NCBI GenBank assembly: GCA_001972305.1
Contig: BDDD01002852.1
Span: 186,001-250,000 of the forward strand
DNA from: Cephalotus follicularis
Taxonomy: Eukaryota > Streptophyta > Magnoliopsida > Oxalidales > Cephalotaceae
Length of the DNA: 64,000 nt
Direction of reading: 5' to 3'
The notes under the pieces are model-generated. The model saw only the letters and a program-made list of their open reading frames with translations, was not told the origin of the DNA and searched no databases. Of the stretch, positions 1-10,826 are shown piece by piece (positions within the stretch are counted from its first letter, which is position 1; each line of letters starts with the position of its first letter). The translations under genes were made by a program, and so were the position numbers.

Positions 1-396
1 GTACGTGGATTCCAAGGTAAGAGGACTCCAATCGAGTCATTAAAGAGGAAGGAGAAGCTGAGATGGGAGAGGAAGCACAGAATTTACCAATAGAAGCTCC
101 AGTTGAACAAACTTCGGATGTCAATCATCCGAGGAGCAGGCTAGATGAGATTTTTGATGCAATCAAGGGACTCCAATAGAATGTTGAGGAGATGAAAATG
201 AATATGCAATTGATGAAATGACGACAAAAAAGAATGGCCAAGAAATTCGCTGAAACGGGCATTATAGAATATGAAGGTCTTATCTCTTCATCCTTGAGCC
301 ACGACAATGACAACATTCCCCCCTGATGATGCAGCAACCGACGACTTGGAGGGAGAGGTCGGTGGTGATGACGAGGACACCCATATGGATGACTAG
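1..396 (+). pseudogene. SIRE-type copia env-like ORF, C-terminal part (fossil)
   Basis: This is the tail of a plus-strand reading frame that enters from outside the window. It encodes a charged segment (EEMKMNMQLMK-like) and ends in a strongly acidic stretch rich in Asp and Glu, with DTHMDD at the terminus. It lies upstream of a purine-rich tract and a SIRE-type LTR. SIRE/Maximus Ty1/copia elements carry an extra env-like frame in this position, and that is the basis for the call. No catalytic domain is visible. The frame is broken and only the end is present. The position is the strongest evidence, because the protein itself has no diagnostic motif. Confidence 0.5.
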
Positions 397-1017
397 GCAT
401 ATGCATTTCATTTTCTTTGCATTTTATGTTGATTTCTGCTATGGATGACTTTGTCCTTTGTAGCGTGTTCAATTGGAAGTACTATTGTGTAATGTCAAAT
501 GACAATGTTGTGTTTTGATTTCAATGTGCATTGGTTTAAATGTTATGGATTTGGAATGCTTGGATCTGTAGTTTGTAATTTGCAGCTTGTACTATTGGAA
601 GTGCTACTTGTTATGTAACAAGACTATGTATCGTTTTGATTTCAATGTGCAATGCAAATGTTATGACTTTTGGAATGTTTCCCTTTAATGAATTCTATGT
701 TATTAAAATTGGAACCTGGAATGTATGCTCAAATGACATTATTTATGGTTTTTGAATATAGCGTCTTAAATCCTTTTTTGAATTGATAACAAAAAGGGGG
801 AGATTTGTGGGAGATAGCATAATAATGCATAAAAATGACAAGGAAATAACCCCTTGTGTGACTAAGGGGGAGGTAATAAATTCAGGGGGAGCAAATGTAT
901 TTTTGCATCACTTAAGTTCTTAAAGCTTTACATTTGTGCATTTTTGTTAATGTCTTAACTCAACGATTATTATGCTTAAAATGAAACAATTTTTTTCATC
1001 ATCAAAAAAGGGGAGAT
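397..1017 (+). other. SIRE copia 3' non-coding region with polypurine tract
   Basis: This is AT-rich sequence between the env-like tail and the LTR. It has several G-rich purine runs: AAAAAGGGGGAGAT near 790, AAGGGGGAGG near 865, and the final AAAAAAGGGGAGAT at 1004-1017. The last run directly precedes the LTR and is the likely polypurine tract. Repeated purine tracts upstream of the 3' LTR are typical of SIRE-lineage elements. I see no gene here. Confidence 0.6.
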
Positions 1018-2125
1018 TGTTGACATTTATGTCTCAATCCTAAGTTTTGATGATAACATATTTGTGTTTAACTAAGTTTCTTGATGTGCAAGAAAACCTT
1101 GGAATGCGCAAAACAGCACAAGAATTATGCAGAAACAGGGAAACCGTCGACGCTTAGGAATAAAGCGTCAGCGGTTTGAGCAACTGTCGAGACAAGGAAC
1201 AGAGCATCTACCGGTGAAGTGTTTGGAGAAGAGGAAGAAATGGCCAAACCGCCGATGCCCAAATTCAAGCGTCTACGCTTTGACAGAAAGCGTCTACACT
1301 TTGACAGAAAGCGTCAGCGCTTTTATACAAAGCGTCTGCCGATTAAACCAGTGAGCCCAATTGGAATTCAATTTGGCCTAAGCGTCGACGCCCAGACTTA
1401 ACCGTCAGCGCTTTGAGCTGCCGGTCGACCCTTGAACACAGAACGCCTGCACTTTGACTCGATAATTTGAAATTGAGATACCTAACGGTCACATAAGCGT
1501 CGACGCTTCGAAGGTGACAGTCGACGCTTTGCACGCAGAACAGAATTCTGACAGAGGTTTAATGAGCCTTCTTTTATGCAACCACTTGGAAGACAATAGC
1601 CAACGGATCTCTGAGGCAAAAAGATATAAATACAAAGATGTTTTGAAGAGAAAAAAAGAGAACAACACAAGAGATATCAAACTAAAAAAGAATTAAAAGA
1701 AATCATACAACATGCACTCAAATTCAAAGCTCATCTCAAAAGCTTTCATTTTATATCTTAGCCTATCTTTGATCTCATTTATATTGAGTGATTCTATCTT
1801 GTAAAATCCAACCTTGTGAGAGGTTTAGATTGAAACATTATCTTATCTTCTTTGATTGTAATAGGGGAGTGAACCCTAAGTGAAATTGGGGAGTGAACCC
1901 AAGAGAATTGTAAGTGATTGAGTTCAATCACAAAGGTGTACCGAATAGCACCCAGAATTGTATTCGGAGACTAGTGGAAACTCAAGGAGATCCTTGGGAA
2001 AAGTGGACGTAGGCAAGAGTTACGCTGAACCTCTCTAAAATAGTGTTTGCAATCTCTCTAACTCTCTCTCTTTGAATTGTTGTTTAAATTGATATTGCTT
2101 GATTTTGTTGTTCATTGTTTTAAAT
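1018..2125 (+). repeat. SIRE-type copia 3' LTR (left arm of an inverted LTR pair)
   Basis: The LTR starts TGTTGACATTTATGTC directly after the polypurine tract. It carries the near-terminal segment AGTGGACGTAGGC followed by a GAACC box, which recurs in the SIRE-like LTR at 59358-60581. Between about 1140 and 1530 it holds repeated near-palindromes (CCGTCGACGCTT, AGCGTCGACG, CAGTCGACGCTTT). The right edge is the junction with an inverted copy of the same LTR at about 2126, so the true LTR end is not certain. Confidence 0.7.
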
Positions 2126-3101
2126 TGCCTACGTCCACTTTTCCCAAGGATCTCCTTGAGTTTCCACTAGTCTCCAAATAAAATTTCGGGTGCTATTCGG
2201 TGCACCTTTTACACTTGTTCATGATTGACCTCAATCACTTACAAATTTTGGGTTCACTCCCCTACGGTTCACTCGCCTATTACAATCAAATTGTATAATG
2301 AAGAATGTTTGATCTTAACCTCTCAAAGGTTGGATTTTGCAAGATAATAACTCTCAAAATAAGTGGGACCAAAAATAGGCTTAGGCACAAAACAAGAACT
2401 TTTGAAAGAGACTTGATGATGTTGAATGCTTCTTTTTGATTTTTCTTGATTGATCTTTGTATGTATATTCTCTTGTATTCTTGTTGTGTTCTCTCTTCAA
2501 ATCTTTTTGTTTATAGCCGTTTTTCACTTGAATAATCCGTTGGATGTGTCTTGGGGCTTATTGCTTCAAAGACGACGCATTAAAATTCCGTCAGAAATTT
2601 TTCCAACTGTGCAAAGCGTCGACCATTTGCCTCAAAGCGTCGCCGCTTATATGACCATTGGGCATTTGAATTTGAATTGTCTGGTCAAAGCGTTGGCATT
2701 CTGGATTTGGGGTTGACCGTTTCCTCACAGCGCTGACGCTTTGTGTTGAGTGTCACCGCTTTGGGAAATTTTAATTAGCCCAAAATTCTCTTGTTTTAAC
2801 CGCTAATATTGGCCCCCCAAGCGCTGACACTTAGCCTCAAAGCGCTGACGCTTTTCTCAGAGCGTCGACGGTTTGACCATTTTCTCCTTCGCTCAAAGGC
2901 TTCAATCTGTTGGCGCTTTGTTCCTTACTTCGACGCTTGTACAGAGCGCTGATGCTTACTTTCTGAGCGTTGACGCTTTAAGTTGTTTCTGCAATTTTTC
3001 TTGCTGTTGTGCACATTCTATCTTTTACTTGCACATAAAGAAACTTTGTTAAACACAAATATGTTATCATCGAAACAAGGATTGAGACATAAATGTCAAC
3101 A
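2126..3101 (-). repeat. SIRE-type copia LTR, inverted partial copy (right arm)
   Basis: Read on the minus strand, this copy begins TGTTGACATTTATGTC at 3101 and runs leftward to the conserved segment around the GGACGTAGGC box near 2126. It is colinear with the LTR at 1018-2125 but clearly diverged, by my eye roughly 20% in the first 150 bases. The two are therefore separate copies of one family and not a recent duplication. It also has AGCGTCGACG-type units, for example near 2613, 2861 and 2960. No internal element sequence adjoins it on the left. Confidence 0.7.
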
Positions 3102-5530
3102 TCCTCAATACAATAATCCAATATTATATTTCTCCAAAGAAATACAACTTCATCCTCGCTTCACTTTCCCCGTGATTGAACAACGACAGGTCCACTGTAT
3201 CAATCTGAAATTGATAGGGTTAGCCGAATCCACTGGCTAAGTAGAGAAAATATTAAAGTACCTTGGGGATAACGATAACAGATGTCGTGAAATGAATGCA
3301 TTCATGACGCAATACACAATATATATACACATATACTCATATGTGTATCTATCAATAGGCAACAATCATGCCAAGTGGCCACAACCACAAAATCCACGTG
3401 TATCGAGGCAATCCGGCACAAGGCTAGGAAAACTCAACCACTCAATGATGTTAACCAGCCAAGGCTAGGAAGGCACGTAGGTTGACTATCCAAGGCTAGG
3501 AACAACATCCCACAATCAAACAAGCTATCCGGCCCTGAGCTAGGAAAGCTGGCGGACAATCAGTCTCGTGGCGCTGGGAATAATCCATAAATCCGTTTTC
3601 AAGTAGTCTATACATAATAAATGCGTGAAATACAACATTTATTCAAAATGCATCATCAACCATCCAAAACCATTTTCAAGTAGTTATACGTAATAACGCT
3701 TGAAATATCGCATATACTCAAATTGTGTAATCAACAATTCAAATCCATTTTCAAGAAGTCTATATGTAATAAACGCTTGAAATACACATATTTATTCAAA
3801 ATATGTAATAGTCTTTTGAAACCTCGTTTCAAACCATTGAAATGTAATATTTCACATCAAGTAATAATTTATAGAAAAATCATTACATGCTCTTTCCGAA
3901 ATGATAAAACATTCTAGGAATCTTTTGATATATCAATCATACATGTATCGACGCTAACCGGCACAAGGCGAGGTAAGCTCAATCAATCATAGCAATATGC
4001 AAGCAAACATATGCTCACAATGTCGACAGACCCTTTTGGCATCAACACCTAACTCTAGGCGTCAACGTGTATGGAACCCCATGCTCCAAAACGTAACCAG
4101 TCACTTTTCATGTCAACGTATACCCTCTACGTGTCAATGCCCATAACAATTCCTTTACACATCAACGTCTACCCTAGGCGTTAACGTGCATGGCAACCCA
4201 CTCAGGCACCAACCTTTGCTCTAGGCATCAGTACCTGCTTTAGGCGTCAACATGTATAACAGTTCCTTTAGGCGTCAACGTCCATTCTAGGCATTAACAT
4301 GCATGGCAACCCACTCAGGCTCCACATTCACTCTAGGCGTCAATACCAACCCTAGGCGTCAATGTTGATAGCACGCCATGTCTATGCCGGACACTTAGGG
4401 GTCAACGTGTTTGCCTTTGGTGTTGATGCTCTACGGTAAGGAACCTTAGGCACCAACACGTCATGTGTCCTTTTCCTTCATATGACAGACGAAGGCGTCG
4501 ATGGGCACTCTAGGCGTCGACGTTTGTGAGACCATAACAGCGTCTCTCCCACCATATCGTGAAATGATGCCACTAGACAATGGATCTAAGCAAAACAACC
4601 CATGTAGTACTTAATCCATATCCACCCAAAATAGCATAACAGGTTATCATTCAAGACAAACCACAACCCACCATTTATGCACTTCATCAAACAACTCTTA
4701 TTATAACTGAACTCAAAAATACAATTATAAAATCCCTACCTCTGATTCCAAGTTAGGAATCGAAGTCCACCTCTTTAAGCTTTACCGACCAGTAGCTTTC
4801 GATCTCCAAGGTTCGTCGGGACAGCTCCAAGGTCAGGCTTCCAACTCCTCGACTTAAGCTTTCCAAGCTCCCAGGCTCAACAATGGAGGACACTTCTCTC
4901 TTTTCTCACTGTTTTCTTTTTCTTTTGGTGGAGGTAGAAGAAGGTAGATGAAGGTAAAGGTGAGGGTGTGTTTTATGGAGAGTCTATCTCGCTCCTTCTT
5001 ACCCACGTGCAACGCTCCATGGGCCTCTCTCTCTCCTTCTTCCCTCTACCGACATGACATCCATCAGTCACTTATTTATCCCTTTTTGTCATTGCATAGC
5101 ATAGGGAAGAGATAAAGTGTCTTACTCTTCCCTTTCACGCATCTCCTGTCAGTGTTTTAACTTACTCTACCGACAGTCTTAGGACCCTAGGCATTGACCC
5201 TCTTCCTTGGTGCTAATAGGCTCCCCGAACTGCGTTAACGCCTACTCTTTTTTGCTCTCCATCAATGGACGTCAACATCATCACTTGGCGTCGATGCCTT
5301 AAGGCCTGAAACCTTAAGCACACCTCATTGTTCCTTGGCGTCAATGTCATCTCTTGGCGTCGACGCTCAAGCGCCCTTTTCCTTTGCATTTCTTAATTCA
5401 GTGCCACTCCTTAACAATTTTCCCATTCACAAACCAACATTAAGCTAAAAATACATAATTCTCATTCATTCAACATTTAATTTACAATGAGAAATACAAT
5501 AATACATCAAGGAAAATTCTGGGAGTTACA
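3102..5530 (-). repeat. Tekay-type gypsy LTR G1, partial (fossil)
   Basis: The sequence matches the E3 LTRs in order: the GGGTTAGCCGAATCCACTGGC box near 3220, the AT-rich middle, arrays of GGCGTCAACGT/GCGTCGACG units (about 4025-4530 and 5160-5370), and the leader box GATTCCAAGTTAGGAAT near 4744. It ends in GGGAGTTACA at 5530, which is TGTAACTCCC on the minus strand. The terminus at the right end is complete. The left end is cut by the SIRE LTR pair. What follows at 5531 is mid-LTR sequence of a related element, so G1 appears to be inserted in G2. Confidence 0.65.
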
Positions 5531-7484
5531 ATCCCACCCCCAGCCATCGATGACAACTCCATCACGTGGCCAGCGCAGCATCAATCCAATCACAATCCAT
5601 CAATCAATCCAAAAACAATCTGTTTCCAAATTGTTTATAAGTTATAAAATTCTTGGTATAATACATTTATTCAAAATGTACAACAATCCTTTGAAAACGA
5701 TATTTCAATATTTTGAAACAACTTTCCAATCCTTTGAAAATATACATTTTCGTGTAAACTAATGATTTTTATAAATAAATCATGTATGCACTTTCCAAAA
5801 TGATCAAACATTTTAGAATCATTTAAAAATCCAGTTAAAATTCAATCCATAGCAACATGCAATGCAAACATATGCTCAAATGCAAAACAGGATCAATTCG
5901 CATCAACGTGTATTGAATAGGCGTCAACATTCAATCCAATCACTTAACCGTCGCCATTTAACTATAGGCGTCGAAGCATATGTCCTCTAAGCGTCGACGT
6001 TTTAATACTTAGTGTCAGCACTTAGTATAGAAGCTCTATGCGTCAATACCATGACTCTTTGGCGTTGACGCTCAAGGCATGGACCCTTCAGCATCATGCT
6101 TCAACCTTGTCGTCGATGCTTTGAGGTAGGTACCTCAGGCGTCAACGTTTCATGCATCCATTTCAAGCCCAACGAAACAGGGCGTCGACACTTTCCTCTA
6201 ATTGTTGACGTTTATCGGGAAAACAATGTTCATTCTCTGCATAACAGTCTATAGCGTCGACGCTTTTCCTTTAAGCGTCGACGGATAAAGAAGACCAGAA
6301 CATTGTCTTCTTCAACATGTATCAAAACCGGTGGAGGTCAAACCAAATCATACATGCAATTCAACCCAATATCATTTCAAGATAGCATGCATGGCAGGTT
6401 CACTAATCATAGCAACCAAACCATCAATCACTCATTCAATAATCCATAATAACCATGCAATCATCAATGATCATTTACTATATTTGAACCCAAAATTGCA
6501 TGTATATGATCCCTACCATAGATTCCAAGTTAGGAATTGAAGTCCACCTCTTTAAGCCCACTGACCAGTAGTTTTGAGCTTCCCAGTAGCTCAAGTCCAG
6601 TCCTGTAGCTCCAATCTAGGTCCAACTCCAAGCCTTCGAGCTTTGGGTTCAGCAATGGAGAATATAGTCTCTCTCTTTCTCTCCTCTCTTTTCTGATTTC
6701 CCCACTTTTTCTCTCTAATTCTTTCTGTTTCTCTTGTACGTTTATGGAGAGGAAGATAAGTGTTTTTAGCAGGTTGCATTCTCTTTCTCTTTCTCCAGCC
6801 GCATGCATGGCGCCATGTGCCCATCTCTTTCTTCCTAATCAGCATGCATGCGCCCTAGTGTCCATTTCTCTCTCTCACTCGGTCTGAATGGTGTACAAGT
6901 ATCCCATTCTTTCTCCTCTTTATTCGCATGACGCATAGGTGGAGTCCTAATTCTTTCCTTCTGAAGAAAATGGCGGACACTTATCACATTTGCGTTGTCA
7001 TACTGTTTAAGCGTCTGTTTAGCATAAAATTGTGTTGTTTTTAATGCATTATTTGTGAAACTTTTATGCTTGGAATAGACTACTTTGGTTGTGTTTTAAT
7101 GATTTTCAGGTACAACTGTTAAATGACCAAAGTACAAAAATACTACCCAAAAGTGTGCAAAATTGGAGTTTAAAGTGCAAAGGTTGAAGAAATGCAAATT
7201 CTGCAGAAAACAGATCAAAGAAGTCGACTCCTTTCAATACAAGTCGATGTCTTTTCTGGGTTTACACAATCAAGTCGACCTCTTTAAAGAAGAAGTCGAT
7301 GTCTTTTCTGGAAAAATGCAACAATCTTCAAGGAGCTATGAAAAAGATGTCGACGTTGTTTTAAAAAGAAGTTGACGCCTTTCATGAAGATCGATGTCTT
7401 TCACACAACACATCGATGTCTTTTAACAAAATTGGTCTATAGCTTTTGGAGCAAAAGAAGTCGACGTCTTTATGAAAGTGTAAA

Positions 7485-8102
7485 GCTTTAGCTTGATGCT
7501 CTTTCTCTTTTGTTTGTAGATGTGCAAGTTGAGATTTTGAGATTGGATGTTCAAATGTTGTGTTCTTTGATCCCTTAGTTCTTTGATCTTGTTTCTTGGC
7601 TTGTATTTATAGCATTCTTCAGTTTATAGCCGTTGGTGAAGCAATAGATCCGTTGGAGAAGTGTTGGAAGTTGTTGCATAAAGAATGGCTCTTAAAAACA
7701 AGTTCTGACATGGTTTCCAGCGTCCAAAGCGTCGACGGAGTAGCTAAAGCGTCGACGGTCATGTGACCGTTGGGGCTCCAAATTTGAATTCTCAGCTCAA
7801 AGCGCAGGCGCCAACATGTTGGAGTTGGCTGTCAGACCTAAAGAGTCGACGCTTTACCTTAAGAGTCGACGCTTTAGCCATTTTGTAATTGCCATTTTGT
7901 TCTCTGTACCAGAGGGTAGACGCTTTGCACAAAGAGTCGACGCTTTGTGCCTTAAAGAGCAGACGCTTTGATCAAAGAGTCGACGCTTTGCACTGTTTTT
8001 GTTCTTCTTTGTTTTGCTTATATCTTTTCTTGCACATAAAGTAGCAAAGTTAAATGCAAATTTGTAATCATTAAAACTTAGGATTGAGACTAAAAGTCAA
8101 CA
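7485..8102 (-). repeat. SIRE-type copia LTR piece (minus strand)
   Basis: On the minus strand this starts TGTTGACTTTTAGTC at 8102, immediately after a purine tract (the complement of ATCTCCCCCTTTTT at 8103-8116). It resembles the LTR at 2126-3101 in order, including the TTTATAGCCGTT box near 7622. It has its own array of AAAGCGTCGACGG and AAGAGTCGACGCTTT units at 7726-7990. The left boundary with the host LTR is approximate. Confidence 0.6.
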
Positions 8103-8704
8103 ATCTCCCCCTTTTTGATGATTACAAAAATTTGCTACATTAAGGAAAAAATTTATACCAATTGAAAACAAAAAGAAATTTTCTTTAGATACCAAGACAA
8201 AGATTTTCAATCTTGAAAATTCTAGATAAACTTCCCCTTAATCTAACATCTAATTTTCATTTTTCAAAAGATAGAGATATATGGCATTATATGGCATTCT
8301 CCCCCTTTTTCCATGAACTCTCCCTTAACACATTCTTCATTTAAAAACACATTTTCATATCTAGCTCCCCCTAATCATATGCTATCAATTTTTTTCTTAA
8401 TCATAAAGCATTTTTTCCTTAATCATAAAGCATTCTCCCCCTTTTTGTTAGCATCAAAACGTTTATATCAAAAAAGATTTAACAATTTTAAAGGGATACA
8501 TATTGAAGGATAAAAGAATATCAATTTAAAAAAAATTTAAGATATACCAATTGTTGGATAAAATGATAAAGAAATACCAATTGTTGAAGTTTATATCACT
8601 TGTTGGAGTTTATATCAATACCTCCCCCTCAACTAGGGCTTTCTCCCCAAGTTATGTACTTGAACATATTGAGCTTGACTTCAAGTACACCTACAAAACA
8701 AAGT
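8103..8704 (-). other. SIRE copia 3' non-coding stretch
   Basis: This AT-rich stretch has repeated CTCCCCCTTTTT tracts (8103-8116, near 8300 and near 8435), which are purine tracts on the minus strand like those seen upstream of the LTR at 1018. I see no reading frame of note. It lies between the LTR piece and the gag remnant, so most of the internal coding region of this element is absent. Confidence 0.5.
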
Positions 8705-9187
8705 TCACATTTTTGGTACCCATTTGAACTTGGGTCCTTGCAAGTTAGTCACAAGAGTTCCTTTAGGAACCCAAATTTTCTTAGTTTTACCACAACAAAT
8801 ATTATTTCTATAAAAGCAAGAGGTAGAAATATGTCCTATTCTACCACAATAATTGCAACACATTTGAGGCTCTACTTTCTTAACAAAGAAATTCTTAAAA
8901 TGTTTGACATTTTTCATTTGTTCAAAGCCAAGACCGGCTTTGTCAAACACACATCTTTGTAAACCTAATAGATTATCCAATTTAGCACTACTATTTGAGA
9001 AAATAGAAAAGGATTTCTTCAAAGCATCAATTTCAATTTTTAATTTTTCATTTTCTTCTAAAGAATCAATTGATAGTTTTGAGGAAACATTTAAAATATC
9101 AATCTCATTCACATAGAAGCTATTCTTGCTTTGAAGAGAATCAATTTCAATTATATATTTGCTATTCTCCTTCTTTAGATTTTCCAA
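8705..9187 (-). pseudogene. SIRE-type copia gag remnant with zinc knuckle (fossil)
   Basis: This minus-strand frame of about 160 residues begins with a Lys/Glu/Ile-rich, coiled-coil-like segment. It continues into a CCHC zinc knuckle (CNYCGRIGHISTSC, about residues 109-122) and ends with IWVPKG and GPKFKWVPK. The knuckle followed by a WVPK tail is characteristic of SIRE/Maximus gag proteins. It is a nucleic-acid-binding nucleocapsid remnant. It lies unusually close to the LTR, so the element is a deleted relic. Confidence 0.65.
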
Positions 9188-9888
9188 ATCTTTATACTCA
9201 TACGTCTTGTCATCACCGCCGCACTCCGTATAGACCTAGCTCTCATTGTTTATCAAGGTATGATCATTCAACTCAAATGGAATTGTTCAATACAATCTAC
9301 GGTGAGTTTCTATACCCTAAAACCGCTTCTTTATTATATATTCTCTTTATTTTTATTCATTGCATGCTTTATTTCTTAGTGTTTTAAATTCAACGTTTTT
9401 AATTATCGAAGTTTTAATTTCCTGCTTTGTTTATTTATTTTATTTTATTTTGCATAATTAGGAGTAGTTTTTAATAGTTTATCTTGAAATTGGTATACTT
9501 CGCTTAGGTTGGATAAATTATAACTAGTTTACGTTTCCCTTTGTTCGACCCGTTACTGCATGATCCGTGCACTTGCGGCTATAAATTTTAAAACATTCTA
9601 TTTAACAGTGAACAGCGTCGCTAGTTATCTCTTGGGCGTCGACGCTTAACCCTGTGTACGCATTGGTGTCGATGCTTTGAGGGTCTGAATCTTCAGCGTG
9701 CGTTTTGTTTCCCTAGACATCGACGCTTAAGAGAAATTTTCAACATTTCAAATTAGTACAACTCTCTTATCATTCTTTACTCAAAATTCAACATAATAAT
9801 TTGGAAAATCCATCAATTCTCATTAATTCATGATAAAATTACTTTGAGAATTACAACAATACATTGAATGGAATTTTCAGGTGTTACA

Positions 9889-10290
9889 CATATATTAGGT
9901 ATGCTTAAGAAAGTCATTGAGCAGGTCTGTGAGGTATCCTTCCATTCTCAACATATACCTAGTTTGCAACCTGTAAACATGTACAATGCCTTTTCCGAGA
10001 AACTCCTGGGTCTGCTCGGCAGATTACCCCACAAGCGAACATGATGTCGAGTAGGCTCCAGGAACTGATCTGCTCTGCTACAACTAACGCAGGTCTGCTC
10101 CACACTGCTCTGCAAGTCTGCTCTGCTAACGCAGGTCTACTCATCCAGGTCTGCTCAACCTAGACCAGGTTTGCTCCGCTCTAGTCTGGTCTGCTCCGCC
10201 CTGGTCTGGTTTGATGCCAGATGTATGAATTTTTATAGATGGTATGCATACTTAATAATTATACTCCTAATTATGTCATAGAGTATTACA
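9889..10290 (-). repeat. Tekay-type gypsy LTR G5, terminal piece, with TCTGCTC array
   Basis: The piece ends in GAGTATTACA at 10290 (TGTAATACTC on the minus strand). It is followed by ATATCCCTCCCATTTTT, whose complement is a polypurine tract, and then by integrase-end coding sequence. Positions about 10008-10215 hold an irregular array of (AG)GTCTGCTC(CG) units. The rest of the LTR is not seen to the left because G2 adjoins it at 9888. Confidence 0.6.
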
Positions 10291-10826
10291 ATATCCCTCC
10301 CATTTTTAGAATTTTGTCCTTAAAATTCACACACATGTTAAATTGAAGTGGTCTGGGTAATGCTTCTTCATCTCATCTTCATGCTCCCAGATGGCCTCCT
10401 CTACAATATAATTTCTCCATAAGACCTTAACCAATGGAATTATCTTGGTCCTCAACACCTGATCTCGATGATCCAAAATTTGCACAGGAACTTCTTCATA
10501 AGCTAGGTCTGGTAAATCTTCATCGGACAAATTAATCGGAGTATCCAGAATATGAAAAGGATCTGGATGTACTTCCTCAGCACTGATACGTGGAATACAT
10601 CATGAATCCTAGCCAACTCTGGTGGCAAAGCCAAACGATACACAACAGGTCCAATCCTTTGTAGAATCTCAAAGGGTCCAACATATCGAGGGCTTAGCTT
10701 GCCACAGCTGCCAACTCGGATAACTCCCGTATAAGGTGATACTCGAAGGAATACCCTATCTCCCACTTCAAATTCCAAATCCTTGCGACATTTGTCCGCA
10801 TCGCTCTTTTGCCTACTCTGAGTCGT
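10291..10826 (-). pseudogene. Tekay-type gypsy integrase C-terminus and chromodomain remnant (G5)
   Basis: The minus-strand frames encode the end of a Ty3/gypsy polyprotein. There is a GDRVFLRVSPYTG...LSPRYVGPFEIL integrase C-terminal segment, then HDVFHVSVLRKY, then LPDLAYEEVP...VKVLWRNYIVEEAIWEHEDEM, a chromodomain-like tail. Wording is closest to E0 (LPDLAYEEAP, VKVLWRNH) and not to E1-E4 (VKVQWQF, RYPHLF), so G5 belongs to the E0 subclade. The piece is cut at 10826 by a copia LTR and is broken. Confidence 0.75.

Larger units (their letters stand above)
7016..9614 (+). mobile_element. Athila/Tat-like gypsy solo LTR with nested SIRE remnant
   Basis: The LTR begins TGTTTAGCATAAAATTG and ends AACAGTGAACA. 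It is flanked by the direct 5-bp duplication gcgtc (7011-7015 and 9615-9619). The right end carries CGACCCGTTACTGC and ATCCGTGCACTTGCGG, a pattern I associate with Athila/Tat LTR ends. The left part (about 7215-7470) has an array of AAGTCGACGTCTTT-like units. A truncated SIRE copia remnant occupies roughly 7485-9205. Removing it leaves about 0.9 kb of LTR with no internal element region, hence solo LTR. The lineage call is less certain than the boundaries. Confidence 0.6.
5531..9888 (-). repeat. Tekay-type gypsy LTR G2, partial, split by an inserted LTR
   Basis: This LTR has two parts. Positions 5531-7015 match the middle of the E3/E4 LTRs, with a CCAGCCATCG box, an AT-rich stretch, TCGA-centred units at 5890-6290 and a leader box near 6523. 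Positions 9615-9888 match the LTR terminus, with more TCGA units and the end CAGGTGTTACA at 9888. The intervening 7016-9614 is an inserted LTR. The left edge coincides with the end of G1. Sequence after 9888 belongs to another LTR (G5), so G2 itself seems to be nested. Confidence 0.6.

Noticed and set aside
1018-3101. Large foldback or MITE-like DNA transposon
   Set aside because: The arms carry SIRE LTR signatures with a polypurine tract beside the left one. The arms are diverged and there is no target duplication, so an inverted LTR pair explains it better.
9190-9320. Possible captured host exon (TCATCACCGCCGCACTCC...)
   Set aside because: The stretch is short, has no frame of note, and is explained as a junction between the SIRE remnant and the host LTR.
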